Positions 1 through 13,300 of a DNA stretch of 57,939 nucleotides are shown here, piece by piece. The notes under the pieces were generated by a model, which searched no databases, was not told where the DNA came from, and saw nothing but the letters and a program-made list of their open reading frames with translations. Each line of letters starts with the position of its first letter. Position 1 is the stretch's first letter. Source of the stretch: Klebsormidium nitens (taxonomy: Eukaryota; Streptophyta; Klebsormidiophyceae; Klebsormidiales; Klebsormidiaceae); NCBI GenBank assembly GCA_000708835.1, contig DF237510.1:1-57939 (forward strand), given 5' to 3'. The position numbers and the translations under genes are program-made.

Positions 1-303
1 CGCAACCTAAATGACCTTGGTGTGGGTTCTTATCGCGCTGCAGTGTTGGCTGTTGGTAGAAATATTCGATGAGAAGATAGCGGGAACTCCAGCAGGCCTT
101 GGCCTGAGATCCTGCGCTTAAGCGACTGCCTCGCCTGTGCCGCCCATCTTTCCAGGGGATGAAAACATCATCCTTGCAAGAGACAAGTCGGACAAGGGGA
201 CAAAAGCATTGAAAATGGTCTGAACCCCGATTAGTCCCTGAAAGCCAGAGGACTCGAGTCTTAGATACAGATTTTCCAACCGACACCGTGCAAGCAAGCT
301 CAC

Positions 304-3300
304 CTGAAGTCCAGATCTGCAAAGAGCCCGGTGTCAGCGGGCACCTCGACCTTTTCCGCTGGAGCTGCAGGCTCGTCAGCGTAGTTACCAGCATACGCTC
401 GGGCGCGACCCCACTCGGCGACAGCCCGGCAGGCGGCATGCAGGGCGGGGCGAGACTCTGAGCGGAGGATGTACTCAAGCCTGGGGGACATAAGAAAACT
501 GATTTAGTGCAGAAGAAATCTTTCCATAGACGGCACAACTCAGTACAAAAAACATTTCCCAACCACGAGAAATTGGGTGTTTCAAGACATGTTCAGAGGC
601 ACGGTCAGGGAGATTTGTCAACCAGTTGATCTGAACAAGAGAAGCACCGTCTCCAAGCGCCTCGATCTCGGATGGATGGAACAAGACATCATGCCGCATT
701 GTGCTGCTAAAGGGCAACCTATTATAGTTGCAGTGGTCCTGAGCCGTCTCCCGAACACCCTAATACGCGTCACTTTTCAAAGCTTCCAAAACATCCGTCG
801 GGTTTTCAGACGCTTTCCAAACCTTCCGAACTGTTTCACGCTCATCGTTGACCGCCACCAAGAGCACCGGTTCAACGGTCGTCGCTGCCGGCGCCGCCAC
901 TACTAGCGCCCTTTCTCGGCTTTGCCACTATACTTGAAACTTTTAGGGCCCATTTGAAGATCAACCCCATTATTTTCTCGATTTTATACTGAACAATGAA
1001 GTAATCTTCGCAGGCTCCTTACAGTTTCTCAACGTCCCCCGTGCCCTCACCTTTGGGCCGCGACCGAGAGCACCGGTTCAACGGTCTTCACCGTCGGCGC
1101 TGCCGCTGCAGCGCCCTTCTTCGGCTTCGGCTCTTCGCCCCCGTTCTCGACCACCATCGAGGCCTTTTGAAGAAGCATCCAGGCGTGGGCGCGAGCGTCG
1201 GGGGATCCCTCGCCGTTGATGCTGCCCACCATGCAGTTGATGGCTTCGAGCGACACCTGTCGGAAGCGCAAAAGTCGGCTTTGAACTCGATCATAGAAAC
1301 AACTTTCGCCTACTTGAGAATGGCAGACGGGCATGGGAAGGGAAGAGAAGGTAACTACTTGCCAAACGTGGCATTACAGTAATTTGAAATCTCGTCCAGA
1401 TGCCAATAGATCCAGACGCTGAATGGTAGCTCTGCATGCGGAAGCACGGCAATATGGTTGCGACAGGCCAGGCCACTCGTAATAGGTACAAATCGGGAAT
1501 ACCAGCTTGCCAGGACAATCAATAAGGTGATGATAGTACTGTCAGAGGATGCAGATAAGTAGAGAGAGAGAGTCGTACCTTTGTGCTGGGATCCAGGATG
1601 AGCTTGAAGAGTAGCGCGCCAAACTGCGACTGCAGGTCGGGCCGGGCCAGCGAGGGGGCGAACAGGAGGATGGAGCTGAGCCGGGCGAGGTAGACGCGCG
1701 CGAACACGTCGGGGCATTGGACTTGCTCGCCAAGGGAGATCGAACCTGGCACGGATAGCGGACGATTTCAGGATTCTGGTTGACGAGTCAGACCATGAAG
1801 GGCCTGCTTTTTGGGTGAGCTCGCATTGATATTTTGAGAAGTAGCACTGAGATTGCTTTCGAACAGAGACCGAACCTGGCACGAATCCACGAGTTCTCGG
1901 AAGAACCCCAGCGAACTTGGTCGGCAAGGAAGTGACAGAGTCTCTCCATACATTTCAGCCGTTTGAAGGGGAATGCCGGCGACACTAAGCTTTGTCCAGT
2001 AGACACGCACAGCCTACGCCCCCACTCTCCAGGCACGACGTATCTTCCGGCGTTAATCAGTGCCTCCTCCATGCATTTCCGTTATTGGATCAGTGTCTTC
2101 GGCATGTACGTACCACACGCCGTACCTTCAGCGGAACCCGTCCCCATGACTCTCAAAGCCCCAAAACCCGCAAGTGGCTTGCTGCCGCGTTGATCCTCGA
2201 ATGCTATGAACTCAACACCAAATTGTTCCAGGGAGTCGTAAACCGCAAACGAGCGAGCACCGACACCCAAAAGAAGCCCAAGCAGATAGAAACCGAAACT
2301 TTGTACTACCGTTTGAGACATCCGGCTGGCCAGCCACGCTTGAAGCGAAACCTATCAGACAAGAATATGGGTACATCCGCAGAGCTCAACGTTTTTGTAC
2401 ATAAGAGTCCCTAGAGACGCACCATCTTTGGACATCTTTGAGAGAGCCGAGGCGACGCCAGTTGGGTTTGCAATGGCCAGCGTGCAGAGGATCGCAAGCG
2501 CATGCCTTGCAGCGACCGGGTCAGCTGCACCAACTCCCTGCAGATCAAAACGAGAAGATTCGCTCAGATCCTCGATTGAGTGTAAGCCGTCATCCGATTG
2601 TCGTCGATACGTAATCGGGACGCCAATGCTCAACCACAGTCCTTCAACGATCGAGCTCGGTCTTCGCTTCGAGGCACATGCCCACTTTGACTCAATCACT
2701 CAAGTAAAGCGCAAAAATCTCGACCTTCTAAGCAAAAGGCCTGTTTAAAAAGAGATATAATGATTCCTGTTCTGATGGACAAGTACCAGGCAATGTTCTT
2801 GACGGACGAAGTCCATCTTTCGTACCGGGAGCATCAACCCCAAGGCGGTTCTATCAAAAGATCATATCGTTCCCCTTGAAAAGAGTGGTCGTCATTCACC
2901 TGCGCAGAGTAGTTGAGGAGCTGCTGATTCCCAGGGTCTGCCGGCAGCCTCCGGAGAGCCGCCAGGGCCGCGTACTGCAGGTTCGCTCGAAGCGCAGTTT
3001 CCTTGTCGATTGAGGATCTTCCAAAGATCCCCCGCTTGGCGCGTTTCAGTTTGGACCCATCATTTACCTGACAAGTAGACCGTGAGTCAGGTTCTGCTAC
3101 TGTTGTGAAGAAACCTTTTCGAGATAGCAGTCTGTTGTCAGGGATGCGACAACTTCCTCAATATGAGATACTATGCCACCCGTTCCTGCACTCGGTCAAT
3201 GATGCACCAGAAGAGATCGACAAGTCAAAGATTGAATTCGGGACTGTAGGACGCACGACGCTTTTCTGACGTTCTCCGAACAGCGTTCATCTGCTGCTCG

Positions 3301-6300
3301 AATCGCTGAAGAATGAACCAAACACAGGATAGAAGCAAGAGCAAGTAAGCTACAAGGGAACACAATATCAGAACCTTCGGTGACATGCCTGGCCGTTTGC
3401 CGATTCCCTCTTCGACATCATTACGACAAAGTTCCAAAAGCAACCTTCCGTCTCGCTGGCAACCATCATTCTGCCAAGCCACGAACCTGTGCCAGCATCT
3501 CAAACGCCGCCTGCGCCAGCTTGCGCATGGCGCCCTCCAGGAACGGCGGCGCGTGGGCCAGAGCGCTCAAAGCAGCCACCCGCCGCCCATGAGATGCGGG
3601 ATCCTTCTTCCCGGCCTCCTCCGCCAGCTTGTTAACCACCTGGTCAAAAGAGAGGTTAAGTACGAAACCTGGGGCAGTTATAAGATTCAAGATCGGTTGA
3701 GACATCGCAAAACGTGCTGCATGTTCAGCATGAGATCAGATTGTTGCCTCGATGCAAAAGCCAGGTCGACTTGGACACACTGCTAAACGTCTTGAAACAT
3801 GTCCAATTGTAAAACATACACCGACGCGGCTCCTAAGTAGAGGTCTGTTCTGTAGGAGGGGTGCTACAGTTGAACATCTTGTCCGCCAGATATCAACAAC
3901 TTCAAGAAACCATCCGCGCCCGAAGTGAAGATGAAATCAGATTCTTTGAAGAGGTTACAACGATTATCAGCTTTACTAAGTATTGGGTCTCCCTCACCTG
4001 GTTGATCAGCTCGGTTTTGTCTCCAGCGGTTGGAGTCGACGAACCCCCTAGAGCTTCCCAGTTCGGACCAGCGGTGCCAGGCGTTTGCGGGGCGCTTTTA
4101 GAGGTCCCGACCTCTCCCAGGATGCGGCCCAGGTAGTAGAAGACATACCGAAGGGTCGCGCGGTCTTCAACTTGGAGGAGCTGCGGGGAATGCACATGTT
4201 CTTTTAGATGCTGGAAACACTGATAATACGCCAAAACGTTTGTCATAAAGCGTCCGGGCTCAGCTTAGCTAATCCCTTCAGCTTGCTCTAGATCGTAGTC
4301 ATTCTCGCAACTGGTACTGATCCGAAGCACCAACTGGCGGATCAGACTCCCGCTCGGTCTTGTCAGGATACTTTCTGCAGAAAAGCATAATTTATGAGGA
4401 ACTGAAGCGAAGGGAAAAGTCAAATAGTACAGAGAGAAGTTGTGAGTCGTGCTACTTGCAAGGACTACGGAGATTAGAAAGCCAATACGTCAATCTTTGA
4501 AAGGTGGATAACCCGCGATTGGAGACAAGCAGAGCCTTAAGTAGTTTGATGCTCGGCTGTACCTACATGGGGCAAAGGCCACTCATCTGTAAGCAACAAA
4601 GTGCATGCGCTGCGTGAATTCAAAAGAGCATGATTGCTAGAGAGGAAAAAGACAAGAGAAAGCTCACCTTCAAGAAAGCAGGCACCAGTTGTATGTCCAC
4701 TGTGCTGAAGACGGAAAGCTTGGGGAAGATGCTGCTCACAAGCTGCTTCTGAGTGGTTTTCTGCATTTTGCCATGATATTGTCTCAGTTGGAGGAAAATC
4801 CACTCAAATGTGAACGGTTTCAACGTTCAGCTGTTTGGCAGGCAACACCTGACAAGTGTTTTTTCACGATTTCATGATGGGATCTGTATACCTCCTCGAC
4901 TCAGCGCTGACCATGACAACAACCTCGGCCGGGGAATCTGGACATGCTATGCTAACAGCTGATTCCCCTGGCGACCCCTTGACCTGATGATTAGTGCACC
5001 TGAAGCTAAGCTGAGGATCTGAGCCGCGTTATTGTTAGTTAGGAGAAGGCATAAAGGGTTCCAGTACGCCCTGACTTTTGTTATTTCCTCATGTTTTCTT
5101 GATTATCCGTACTGCGTGCAACCAAGGTCCTATGACTTGCCAGGTGGACGGCATCGTGGTTCCCCCTTCTGCCAGAGCGACTTGTATTGTCAAATTCCGC
5201 CAACAATATCATAGCACTTCCATTCAGGTCTTACCTGATCCCCACTGGCCGCCAGTTCGATGACTGACTTCGCCAGCTGTCCGTAAGAGATAGGCTGCAC
5301 ATAGCAACATTCACATAAGTCAGCATAGCATGACATTCCCAGCAAAGTTGAAATCACCTGATTGGCACTGCATCTATGATACTCACATCATTGCAGGTAA
5401 CAAGGAGGGGCCGAGGAGCGTCAGCTCCAATTATGAGTGAAGCTGTGGGCCTTGCTTTGTAACTTAAAAATCATGATTGAGAAAAAGCCCAGAGCAGCTT
5501 CCAACGGGGCATTAAATATTCGACCAGAATCGACTGCAGTCTTTTAAAGTGGCTCCCAAGTACACAAACCGAAATCACAAGTACAAAGCGCTGGCCAATG
5601 CCAGATGCCTGTTTACTGAAATCATCTGAATTGGAGGCAAAACAGGCATGATTGTGACAGAATGATCGCTTGCAATGGACAATTCTCACCACCGGTGTCT
5701 CAACAAGCAGTGGAAGCTCAGCCACTTCAGTTTGAGCAAGTCGGTAGAACGATTAGTGAAGTGTCGACAACCACCAGCTCATTCAATGATCGTAGGAAAT
5801 ATTTAGGCAACAACCAAAGCCTTTCATCTAAGCGCACATATCACCAATCACAATTATCAATTGAATGGCATTCTAGGGGCAAAATCCCCGTTAGTAACCT
5901 CGTCACATTGTAGTGCAACTGCCAGCGGAAGATTCCCGAACGCATGCCAAACCAGATTGTTGACAAACTCCATATGCAAATATGCTGCTCAATTGTGCAA
6001 CGGAGATTGGCTGCACATTGATGATTGCTGGTGCACTCAAACTGATCAGCGGCAAAAGTGCATTTCATGTTGACCCTTGGTGGTTTCCAGATAGTAGCTC
6101 GATCAACCCACTCTCATTAGTCCAGAACTTCCCGCGCAACTTGAACAGAATTCGTTTATTGGATTACCACAACAGGTCGCAAAGTTCCCAGGAAGCATGC
6201 AACTTAGGCAGAACCTTCAAACATACGCACAAATGCAATTGCACCATACCTTCTTCTTCTTCGCGTCTGCAGGGGGCGCTTGCGCCTTGCTGGCTTGGGG

Positions 6301-6435
6301 CGGCACTCCATCAACCGGGAGGCCAGAAGAAGACGCACCCTTCTTTGAGCTCTTCTCCGCTTTCTTGCCTGATTGCGCAGGGGTGTGATCCATAAGATCC
6401 ATGAGGTTCCCCGGCGCCCCTCCATTTGCAGCCAT
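304..6435 (-). CDS. TASH3: TASH3 / TSAUCER-like subunit of the TSET (TPLATE) complex, N-terminal part
   Basis: TASH3 is a large adaptin-like HEAT-repeat subunit of the plasma-membrane TSET/TPLATE complex in clathrin-mediated endocytosis. I recognise it from memory of the plant protein: a short Met-Ala-Gly start rich in Ala/Pro/Lys, then blocks reading SYGQLAKSV, QKQLVSSIFPKLSVF, LRYVFYYLGRIL with PNWEAL, LQYAALAALRRLP with DPGN, DPVAARHALAILC, and DVFARVYLARLSSIL. Exons on the minus strand: 6435-6250 (ATG start), 5294-5235, 4760-4668, 4180-3998, 3639-3487, 3067-2900, 2537-2423, 1745-1579, 1256-1051, 480-304. Boundaries are AG/GT and phases agree from 5294 to 304. A linker exon between 6250 and 5294 is probably missing from my model. 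The gene continues past the left edge, so the C-terminal SH3 domain is not in view. Two introns hold decayed copies of the neighbouring exons. It is divergent from GBSSI with about 0.9 kb between start codons. Confidence 0.85.
850..926 (-). repeat. Decayed copy of the upstream TASH3 exon inside the next intron
   Basis: This segment matches positions 1056-1132 in the TASH3 exon 1256-1051, including a 20-base identical core (862-881 against 1067-1086) and a degraded version of the exon end and donor. It lies in the intron that follows that exon. The copy has substitutions and small gaps, so it is old rather than an assembly duplicate. Confidence 0.75.
1835..1878 (-). repeat. Decayed copy of a TASH3 acceptor site and exon start
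   Basis: On the minus strand this piece repeats the acceptor TGCCAG followed by GTTCG and about 35 further bases of the exon that starts at 1745, with scattered mismatches. It lies in the intron just upstream of the real exon, so the acceptor context appears twice. Confidence 0.65.
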
Positions 6436-7348
6436 TATCTCTGTGGGTCCTCTTCAGAGCCTCTTGTTTGAATAGCTAATGACCCAGGTGGTCAGTTTAC
6501 AGCACTACGAATTCTGACGTCCAATTGTCATAACATTCCATCAACTCGACGCAAGTGTCCATGCCTCAGATTGTCTCAAAAGTGTTGGCTGGCCAGTGGT
6601 CACCCCCTCAGTAGCGACCATAGCGCCGCCCCTTGCATTTCTGGTGATTGTTCCACAGTCGAGCACTTGCTGGTTGCTTCGTGCAGGATGTCTCGTCCAG
6701 GAACACTTGTGTTAGAACTTAAAGTTAGAAGTTTGAACACCATTCCTTGAATACTGGGGGACATCGCTGCTGATATTCACTGCAGATGTCCAACCCGGGG
6801 AAGAAACAAACCAAGCCCTTAACCTGAAACGATGACGCCCTGCGTACAACGTATTGGCCTTAAACCCCCGGACTAACCCTACTCGTCCCCGGGATCTGAT
6901 CAGCACCGCCCTCCGTGAACCGAAATCCTTGACTCAGTGAAGCCAAAGACGGAATGTAAACTCTGGACGGCTGGGATTGCTGTTGGCTAGACGGTGGGTT
7001 TCATCGGAGCGCTCAAAGTTCTCCATGCACCTGGAGGCTGGAAATTCGGCATCCACTGAAGGCTGAAGCTCCTGGAGCTGCTGGACAGAGGAAAGAATTT
7101 CCAGGTCGAGCTGAGCCTGTGGCATTGTCAAGTTCCAGTACGTGGTCATTGAACAGGATTCAGAAGAGATCCATCACTGCCAGCAGCAGGCGATCCAAGA
7201 TCTTGTATGCCTGAGTGACAACTTTCTTCGTCCAAAGGATCCTTCAAAGACGCATTGCGAACACAAGTAGCTTTTGTTTCTGGTTGCAAACCCCATTCGA
7301 CACCATCAAAAGCAGATTCAGCCTTCGCCATTGCGGTGAATCGCAAGC
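6436..7348. other. Intergenic, shared 5' region of TASH3 and GBSSI
   Basis: About 0.9 kb separates the divergent start codons of TASH3 and GBSSI. It must hold both promoters and 5' UTRs. I see no coding exon and no element I can name with confidence. Confidence 0.5.
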
Positions 7349-10300
7349 ATGGCATCAGCGCTTGCACGGAGCAGCCTTCCGCTTCAGCCCCGACTTGCTG
7401 CGCAGCATTCTGCTCCCGAAAAGAGATCACAGTCGAGCACCCCCATCAGATCTAGCTCACCAGGGCACGCGCGGTGTACTCAAACCCGTGCATTCAAAGG
7501 TTTCAATGGTCTGCGGGCTTCTTCTCTGGTTTCCAGTGGATCTGCACAAAATGTGAATACGCTCTTCAAAGATAAGGTGGCTGCTGCAGCTCTGCCTGGC
7601 GCCCATTCAGGAAGGGGCAGGAGGGGCCAGATTGTCTGTGGCGATGGCATGAAGCTCGTCTTTGTTAGTGCTGAGGTTGCGCCTTGGTCGAAGGTGAGGT
7701 GTTGATCTGCAGTTAGTGGTTCTACAAAATGATTCTTTCATGAGTCGAGAACAACTTTTGGTTGCTTTGTTGGAGCGTGAGCTAGGGATCCTCTCAAGAA
7801 GAAGCCTGCGCAATGCATTCTGCACTGTTGACAGTGGCGCCATTGTGTGCTGAATCGGGATACTTGTGCTGCTCAGCAGCTGGTCAGCACTTAGAGATAA
7901 TCAGATATTGACTCTTGGAAACCTGGATAGAAGGTATAACCAAGTTCCTGCATTGTCCTATTGCAGACTGGCGGCCTTGGCGATGTGCTTGGAGGGCTAC
8001 CACCGGCGCTTGCTGTAAGTCAACAATATTGCAAACATGCTTTCAATATCGAAGTCATGCTTTTGAGAACTCCACTTCAGAATCTCTGCTTTGATCAGTC
8101 CTTGTTCTAAAACAGATTGTTGTCCAACTGGACAGGTGACTGTCAGCGGATACCCTTCAACCTGTCATGGCGCTTGTAAGAGTTTCTCAGATGATGGATG
8201 TTGAACCATGCTTGAAACCTTGCCATGCTTGAATCAGTGAGCAAGTGAACTTTGCACACCAAAGTAGTGGTTGGAGTGTGACACTCATGTTATTTTCGCA
8301 CTGTTTTTTGGGGGTTCGTGGGGTTTCTGCCACCATGTTGCAATGTTCAGGCATCTTGAAGATCTTGATGCAATCCACTTCATGACGATGATAGGGTCGC
8401 TATTCCCCTTCCCCTGGATGGCGTTAGTGAGATGAATTGAGTTCAGCTCTATAAGCAATGCCGCCGCGGCTGTCACTTCGAAGCAATGCATCAAGAGAAT
8501 CATTATTGCTTGGTTATGCGGTTTGAGAACCAGAGAGATAGGCAAATGTCTCACTTTCTTGACATACCTTAAGTGCTCTCATCCTTCTAAATCGTACAGG
8601 CACGTGGACACCGGGTTATGACGGTTTCCCCTCGGTATGACCAGTACAAGGATGCCTGGGACACTGATTGCACTGTGGACGTAAGTTGGTCAGACGAAGC
8701 TTTCCAGGGTGATTAGAAGTCAGAAATTCAAGGCTTCGTTACTGAATGTTGTCCTAGGAATGCTTTTCTCCATCAGAACCGTCACCTTTGATTATGCGCC
8801 TAATGGGGGTTCAATCGAGCAATCCTGACAAAGTGTTTAAAAATTGCACCACGCTAAAGCAACAAGCTGCAGGACCAAAACAGTGTAGCACTGCTACACA
8901 AGCCTCTGTAGCAAATCCACAAGAAGGGAAGCAGACAATGATCCCCAGCTGGTTGACAGACGAGTGTTCTCATTGCGAGTGGCATGGTTGGAATGCAAAA
9001 AATGCATTAGATGCGCGCGTGAAGTGGCACGGTTCAGATGGCGCCGACATCCAGGGTTGCTTGTACCATGAGTGCGAAGAGTCTTTCAAGGGCTTTTATT
9101 AGTTGCGAAACTCAACGAGAGGAGACTGAATCACTTTCCGCCTCGTGGTGTGGTTCGAATTCCAAATGGCTCGACTATAATAAGATGCTCAGAATGTTTA
9201 GTGTTTGAGTAAGAACCTTATGACGGACTCCTGTCCAACCTGCATTTTTCTAGACCGATAAATGCCTTGGGTCGTCAAATTCCTATTTTACTTCACTGTT
9301 CTGGACCACGGACATTACCTTCTGGAGATGGGAACAGAATCTCACGAAGCAGAGTCTTCCTTTTCTTTACAGCTGAAGGTTGGGGACAAGATGGAGACGG
9401 TGCGCTTCTTCCATTGTTACAAGCGAGGTGTCGACCGTGTGTTTGTGGATCACCCTCTCTTCTTGGCAAAGGTAAGAAACCCCACTAAAGGTGCAACCGC
9501 AGCGGCAAAGCATCAGAAAACATCCCGAGCTTCACAGCCTGAACAGTGCCATACGTCCAAACAACAGAGGTTGGATGGAGACCCTTCTCGAATAACATTC
9601 GAAGCTTAGATTCCAGACATGTGCATTGGAAGAGGTAATGTGAAGTGATCACAGAGCCGTACAGATATAGCATAATTGGGTATGCGGTTGTCATTCACGA
9701 GTAGTACAGACAAATCTCAATTCTCGACTGACTTAAAACGCCATTCAAGTGGGGATATATCATGCTTTCTTGTAAAGATGAAGGCCGCTTTTGGCACATT
9801 ACAGGCCTTCGTTTCTTCGAAAAATAAACAGATAAAAATCAAGGTGTGAAAAGTAAAGCCATTAGTTTTACTCGAGCAATTTCAATTCTCAGGTGTGGGG
9901 CAAGACTGGCGGCAAGATCTACGGGAACAAGACTGGCGAGGATTTTGAGGACAATCAGCTGCGGTTCAGCCTCTTCGCTCAGGCGGCCATTGAAGCCCCC
10001 CGTGTGCTCAACCTGACAAATAGCCCCCACTATGACCGGCCGTACGGTGAGCTGAGGACAGACAATGTTTGACAATCTTCGGAATCTTCAGCAAGTGCTC
10101 TTCCCCCCTGCTTCCCTTTCTACAAGGATCCGCTGGCGCGTTATGAATTGGTTGACTAACCGGGCTCTGGTCTATTTGTTCGGCTTGTTCTGTCGAAACC
10201 ACTTATGTCGCTGCCCTAGACCGTTGGAACGGAGTTCGAGTGCCATGTTCGTGGTAGCAGCTAAGAGTTGCACCAATGCCAGACGAAGCGCTTTGAACTT

Positions 10301-13300
10301 CAATGTTGTGACCCTGTTTCAAGCAGAGTAGATCGCGATGGCTTGCTAGAAAGCTGAAGTGTGTTCGTTTAACAAGTCGCAAACCTACTGAAGCACAGGG
10401 TAATCGACTTCTTGCCCCGGCTCTTGGCTCAGAAGTCTCAATTTCTAGAGCCCTGTCCCCAAAAATGACTTCGTAAGTTACTTCGTTTCTCCCCCAGGCG
10501 AGGACGTCGTGTTTGTTGCGAACGACTGGCACACTGCCCTCCTTCCCTGCTACCTCAAGTCGCAGTACCAGCCGAATGGTCACTTCACCAGCGCTAAGGT
10601 GGGTGTCATGGTCAGCGTGCAAGTGAAGCAGGCATACTGTTCAAATCTTCTAGCGTGAATTTCTTCCATCTTTTGTCCGCAGATGTCCTTCGAGACAACC
10701 TGCTGACTCCATGGATCCGCCAAAAGGATGCCTTGGGTGGTTTGATAGTAGTCAACATCGCTGTCCCGTTGCCGCCTCGAGATGCAGACGAAGGTGTTGG
10801 CAATTTGAGATACGCTTGTGCTTGTACAAAGCCCTACACCGCTCATTCGATGACGTCACCCGTGAGTCCGCCCCCGCCCTGACCTCATGCTGACGTCACG
10901 CAGGTCGCCTACTGTGTCCACAACATCGCCTACCAGGGCCGCTTCGCCCCCACCGATTTTGCCAGGCTCAACCTGCCCGACTCTTTCAGAGACTCTTTCG
11001 ACTTTTGGGACGGGTGAGCAATTCTCCTGATAGTCTGGGTAGATGCAGCACGGAGCTTCTTACTCTGTTGTGCTGTTCGGTGCAATCACTTTGGAATCAA
11101 GCGCAGATGGTCGACACAAATCATATTTAGAGACACAGACTCATCTTTAGAGCAAGGGCCAGGATTGAGCTTCTTTCTTTGTTCGGGAAAAGGTAAAATT
11201 GGCAGAGAATGTAGAGTTGGTAGCGGTGAGGAGGTTCCAATGTGTTCCTGGCATCCGTTGAACTCATACGTCAGTACCAACTACCGAGAGCGACCTGCAC
11301 TTTTTAAGCTGAGAGCAAAATTGGAACGATCTTGCAAACTTTCTACCTGTTTAGCAAAGCACGGTTCCGGCAAGAAGATCAAAAGGAAGAGGGCCGCATT
11401 CGTGGAGTCTATCTACTTCTTCCCGTCAGACCTGACGACCGCGCTCCATTTGCTCCGTAAATGGAGCAAATGGAGCATTCAAAAGCTGAACTTACTAACA
11501 CAACGTGCAATCTGTTCAGGTACTCAAAGCCCGTGGCTGGCAAGAAGATCAACTGGATGAAGGCCGCGTTCCTGGAGTCCGATCTAGTTCTCACCGTGAG
11601 CCCCAACTACGCGAGCGAGCTGGTGTCCGGCCCCGACAAGGGCGTCGAGTTGGACGATATCGCCAAGAAAGTGGGCGTCAAGGGGATCGTCAACGGAATG
11701 GACGTGGCGGAATGGGACCCGGCGAGCGACAAGTACCTGGACCAGACGTATGACCTGGACACAGTAAGTTTCAGAATCACTTATGGTGTGTTTGGCTACT
11801 GGGCTTCAATCGCGGAGGGTGTCAGTCGACGTATAGGAAGAGCTAAGCGTCAAAGGGAACGTGATCAAAATGGATGTTACCGAGTAGGATCCAGCAAGTA
11901 GAGTTACCTGGACCGATAGTACAACCGGATACGGTGAGCATTTGGATGCTTTACAAAGAGCCTATTTCTTCCATTATCTTGGTGGAAGTTCCAAAAGTTT
12001 GGGGGGAGTGAAAATCTACTTCAACGGCTTTCATCGACGGACTGGATGGTTTGGGAATCGACCTGGTGAGCGTTTACCTGGGTCTACGAAACGACTTGGG
12101 AGGCGGTGAGTCTGTTGGAACCTAAAAATCTGTACCATTTGTGCCAACGTACACAAAACGATTGGGGTGAAGCAAAAAAATTTACCAAGATCAGTCAACA
12201 GCATTGCTGGAACCGCCTCTTTCGGACCAATTTACATCCGGCATCTGTTCCTCTGTCATGATCGTTGCGCACAAATAGGGCGCGCTCAAAAGCCGAATGA
12301 ACCTCGTTCCTGGCCCAGAACGGACTCTTCTTCTGCACTAGTTCAGTATTCACCCGGATTCCGTTCCCTTTTCACCAACGGAACCCGGTTTCTCTCGCAG
12401 GTTCTGGAGACGAAGCCCATCCTGAAGGAGGCCCTGCAAGCGGAGGTCGGGCTGCCGGTCGACCCCTCCAAGCCGTTGATCGGCTTCATCGGACGGCTGG
12501 AAGAGCAGAAGGGGTCGGACATTCTGGCGGGGGCCGTGGGCGACATCGTGAAGGCAGGGGCGCAGCTGGTGGTCTTGGTAGGTCGCAAATCATTCACACT
12601 GACCTCAATCTGCAGCTTTGTGGTTGGTCTGTCTTGCTTGAAGGTTTATGACGTTGCGCTTGTTCTGCTTCGCCAGCGAGCCGAAGGAACAGCTTGCGGA
12701 CAGCTCAGCGTCAAGAGAGACGCACTGAGTAGCACTTTGCACGCAGCATCAGTGCGCATGTCTTCTCGAGCTTGAACCTGTCAGACCCTCAACCGCAGCG
12801 AGGGGCGGCTTTCTATGTCTGTCCGGGTCCCAAATACTTGTGTACGAGCAGAGTAGGGGTGTCAATATGCTGTCCAGGTCAAGAAGATGATAGATCTCGG
12901 GAAAGCAGTCAGGGTACTCGTACACATCATTTGGCCTGCATGACCGCTATGCTCACATGCTGACATGCTTTACTGTTAAGATGAAATACAACGAGGAAAC
13001 ACGAAAAAGAAACTGACATCTCTGGTTAACCCGGGGCTTTCTCTCGAGCAGGGCACGGGCAAAAAGTACCTAGAGAAGCAGCTGGACGAGCTGGACGCCA
13101 AGTTCCCCGATGGGGCCCGGGGCATCGTCAAGTTCAACGTGCCGCTTGCTCACCTGATCATTGCGGGTAAGGAGGCGCTTGAAGTTTTCGCGGGGCTGTT
13201 TCGGGTAGTGGATGGATTGCAGCTTTCAGATTTGATGTGTGCTTCAAAGTGGAGGGTCTTGAAAAAAATGATCACTCATCATTCTTCCGTTTCGGGCTCT

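Noticed and set aside
9140-9172. GGTTCGAATTCC resembling a tRNA T-arm
   Set aside because: No D-arm, anticodon arm or acceptor stem upstream; it lies in a GBSSI intron.
10851-10898. TGACGTCA pair as a promoter CRE element of GBSSI
   Set aside because: It lies deep inside the gene next to exon 7, not upstream of the start, and the same palindrome recurs inside exons of other genes.
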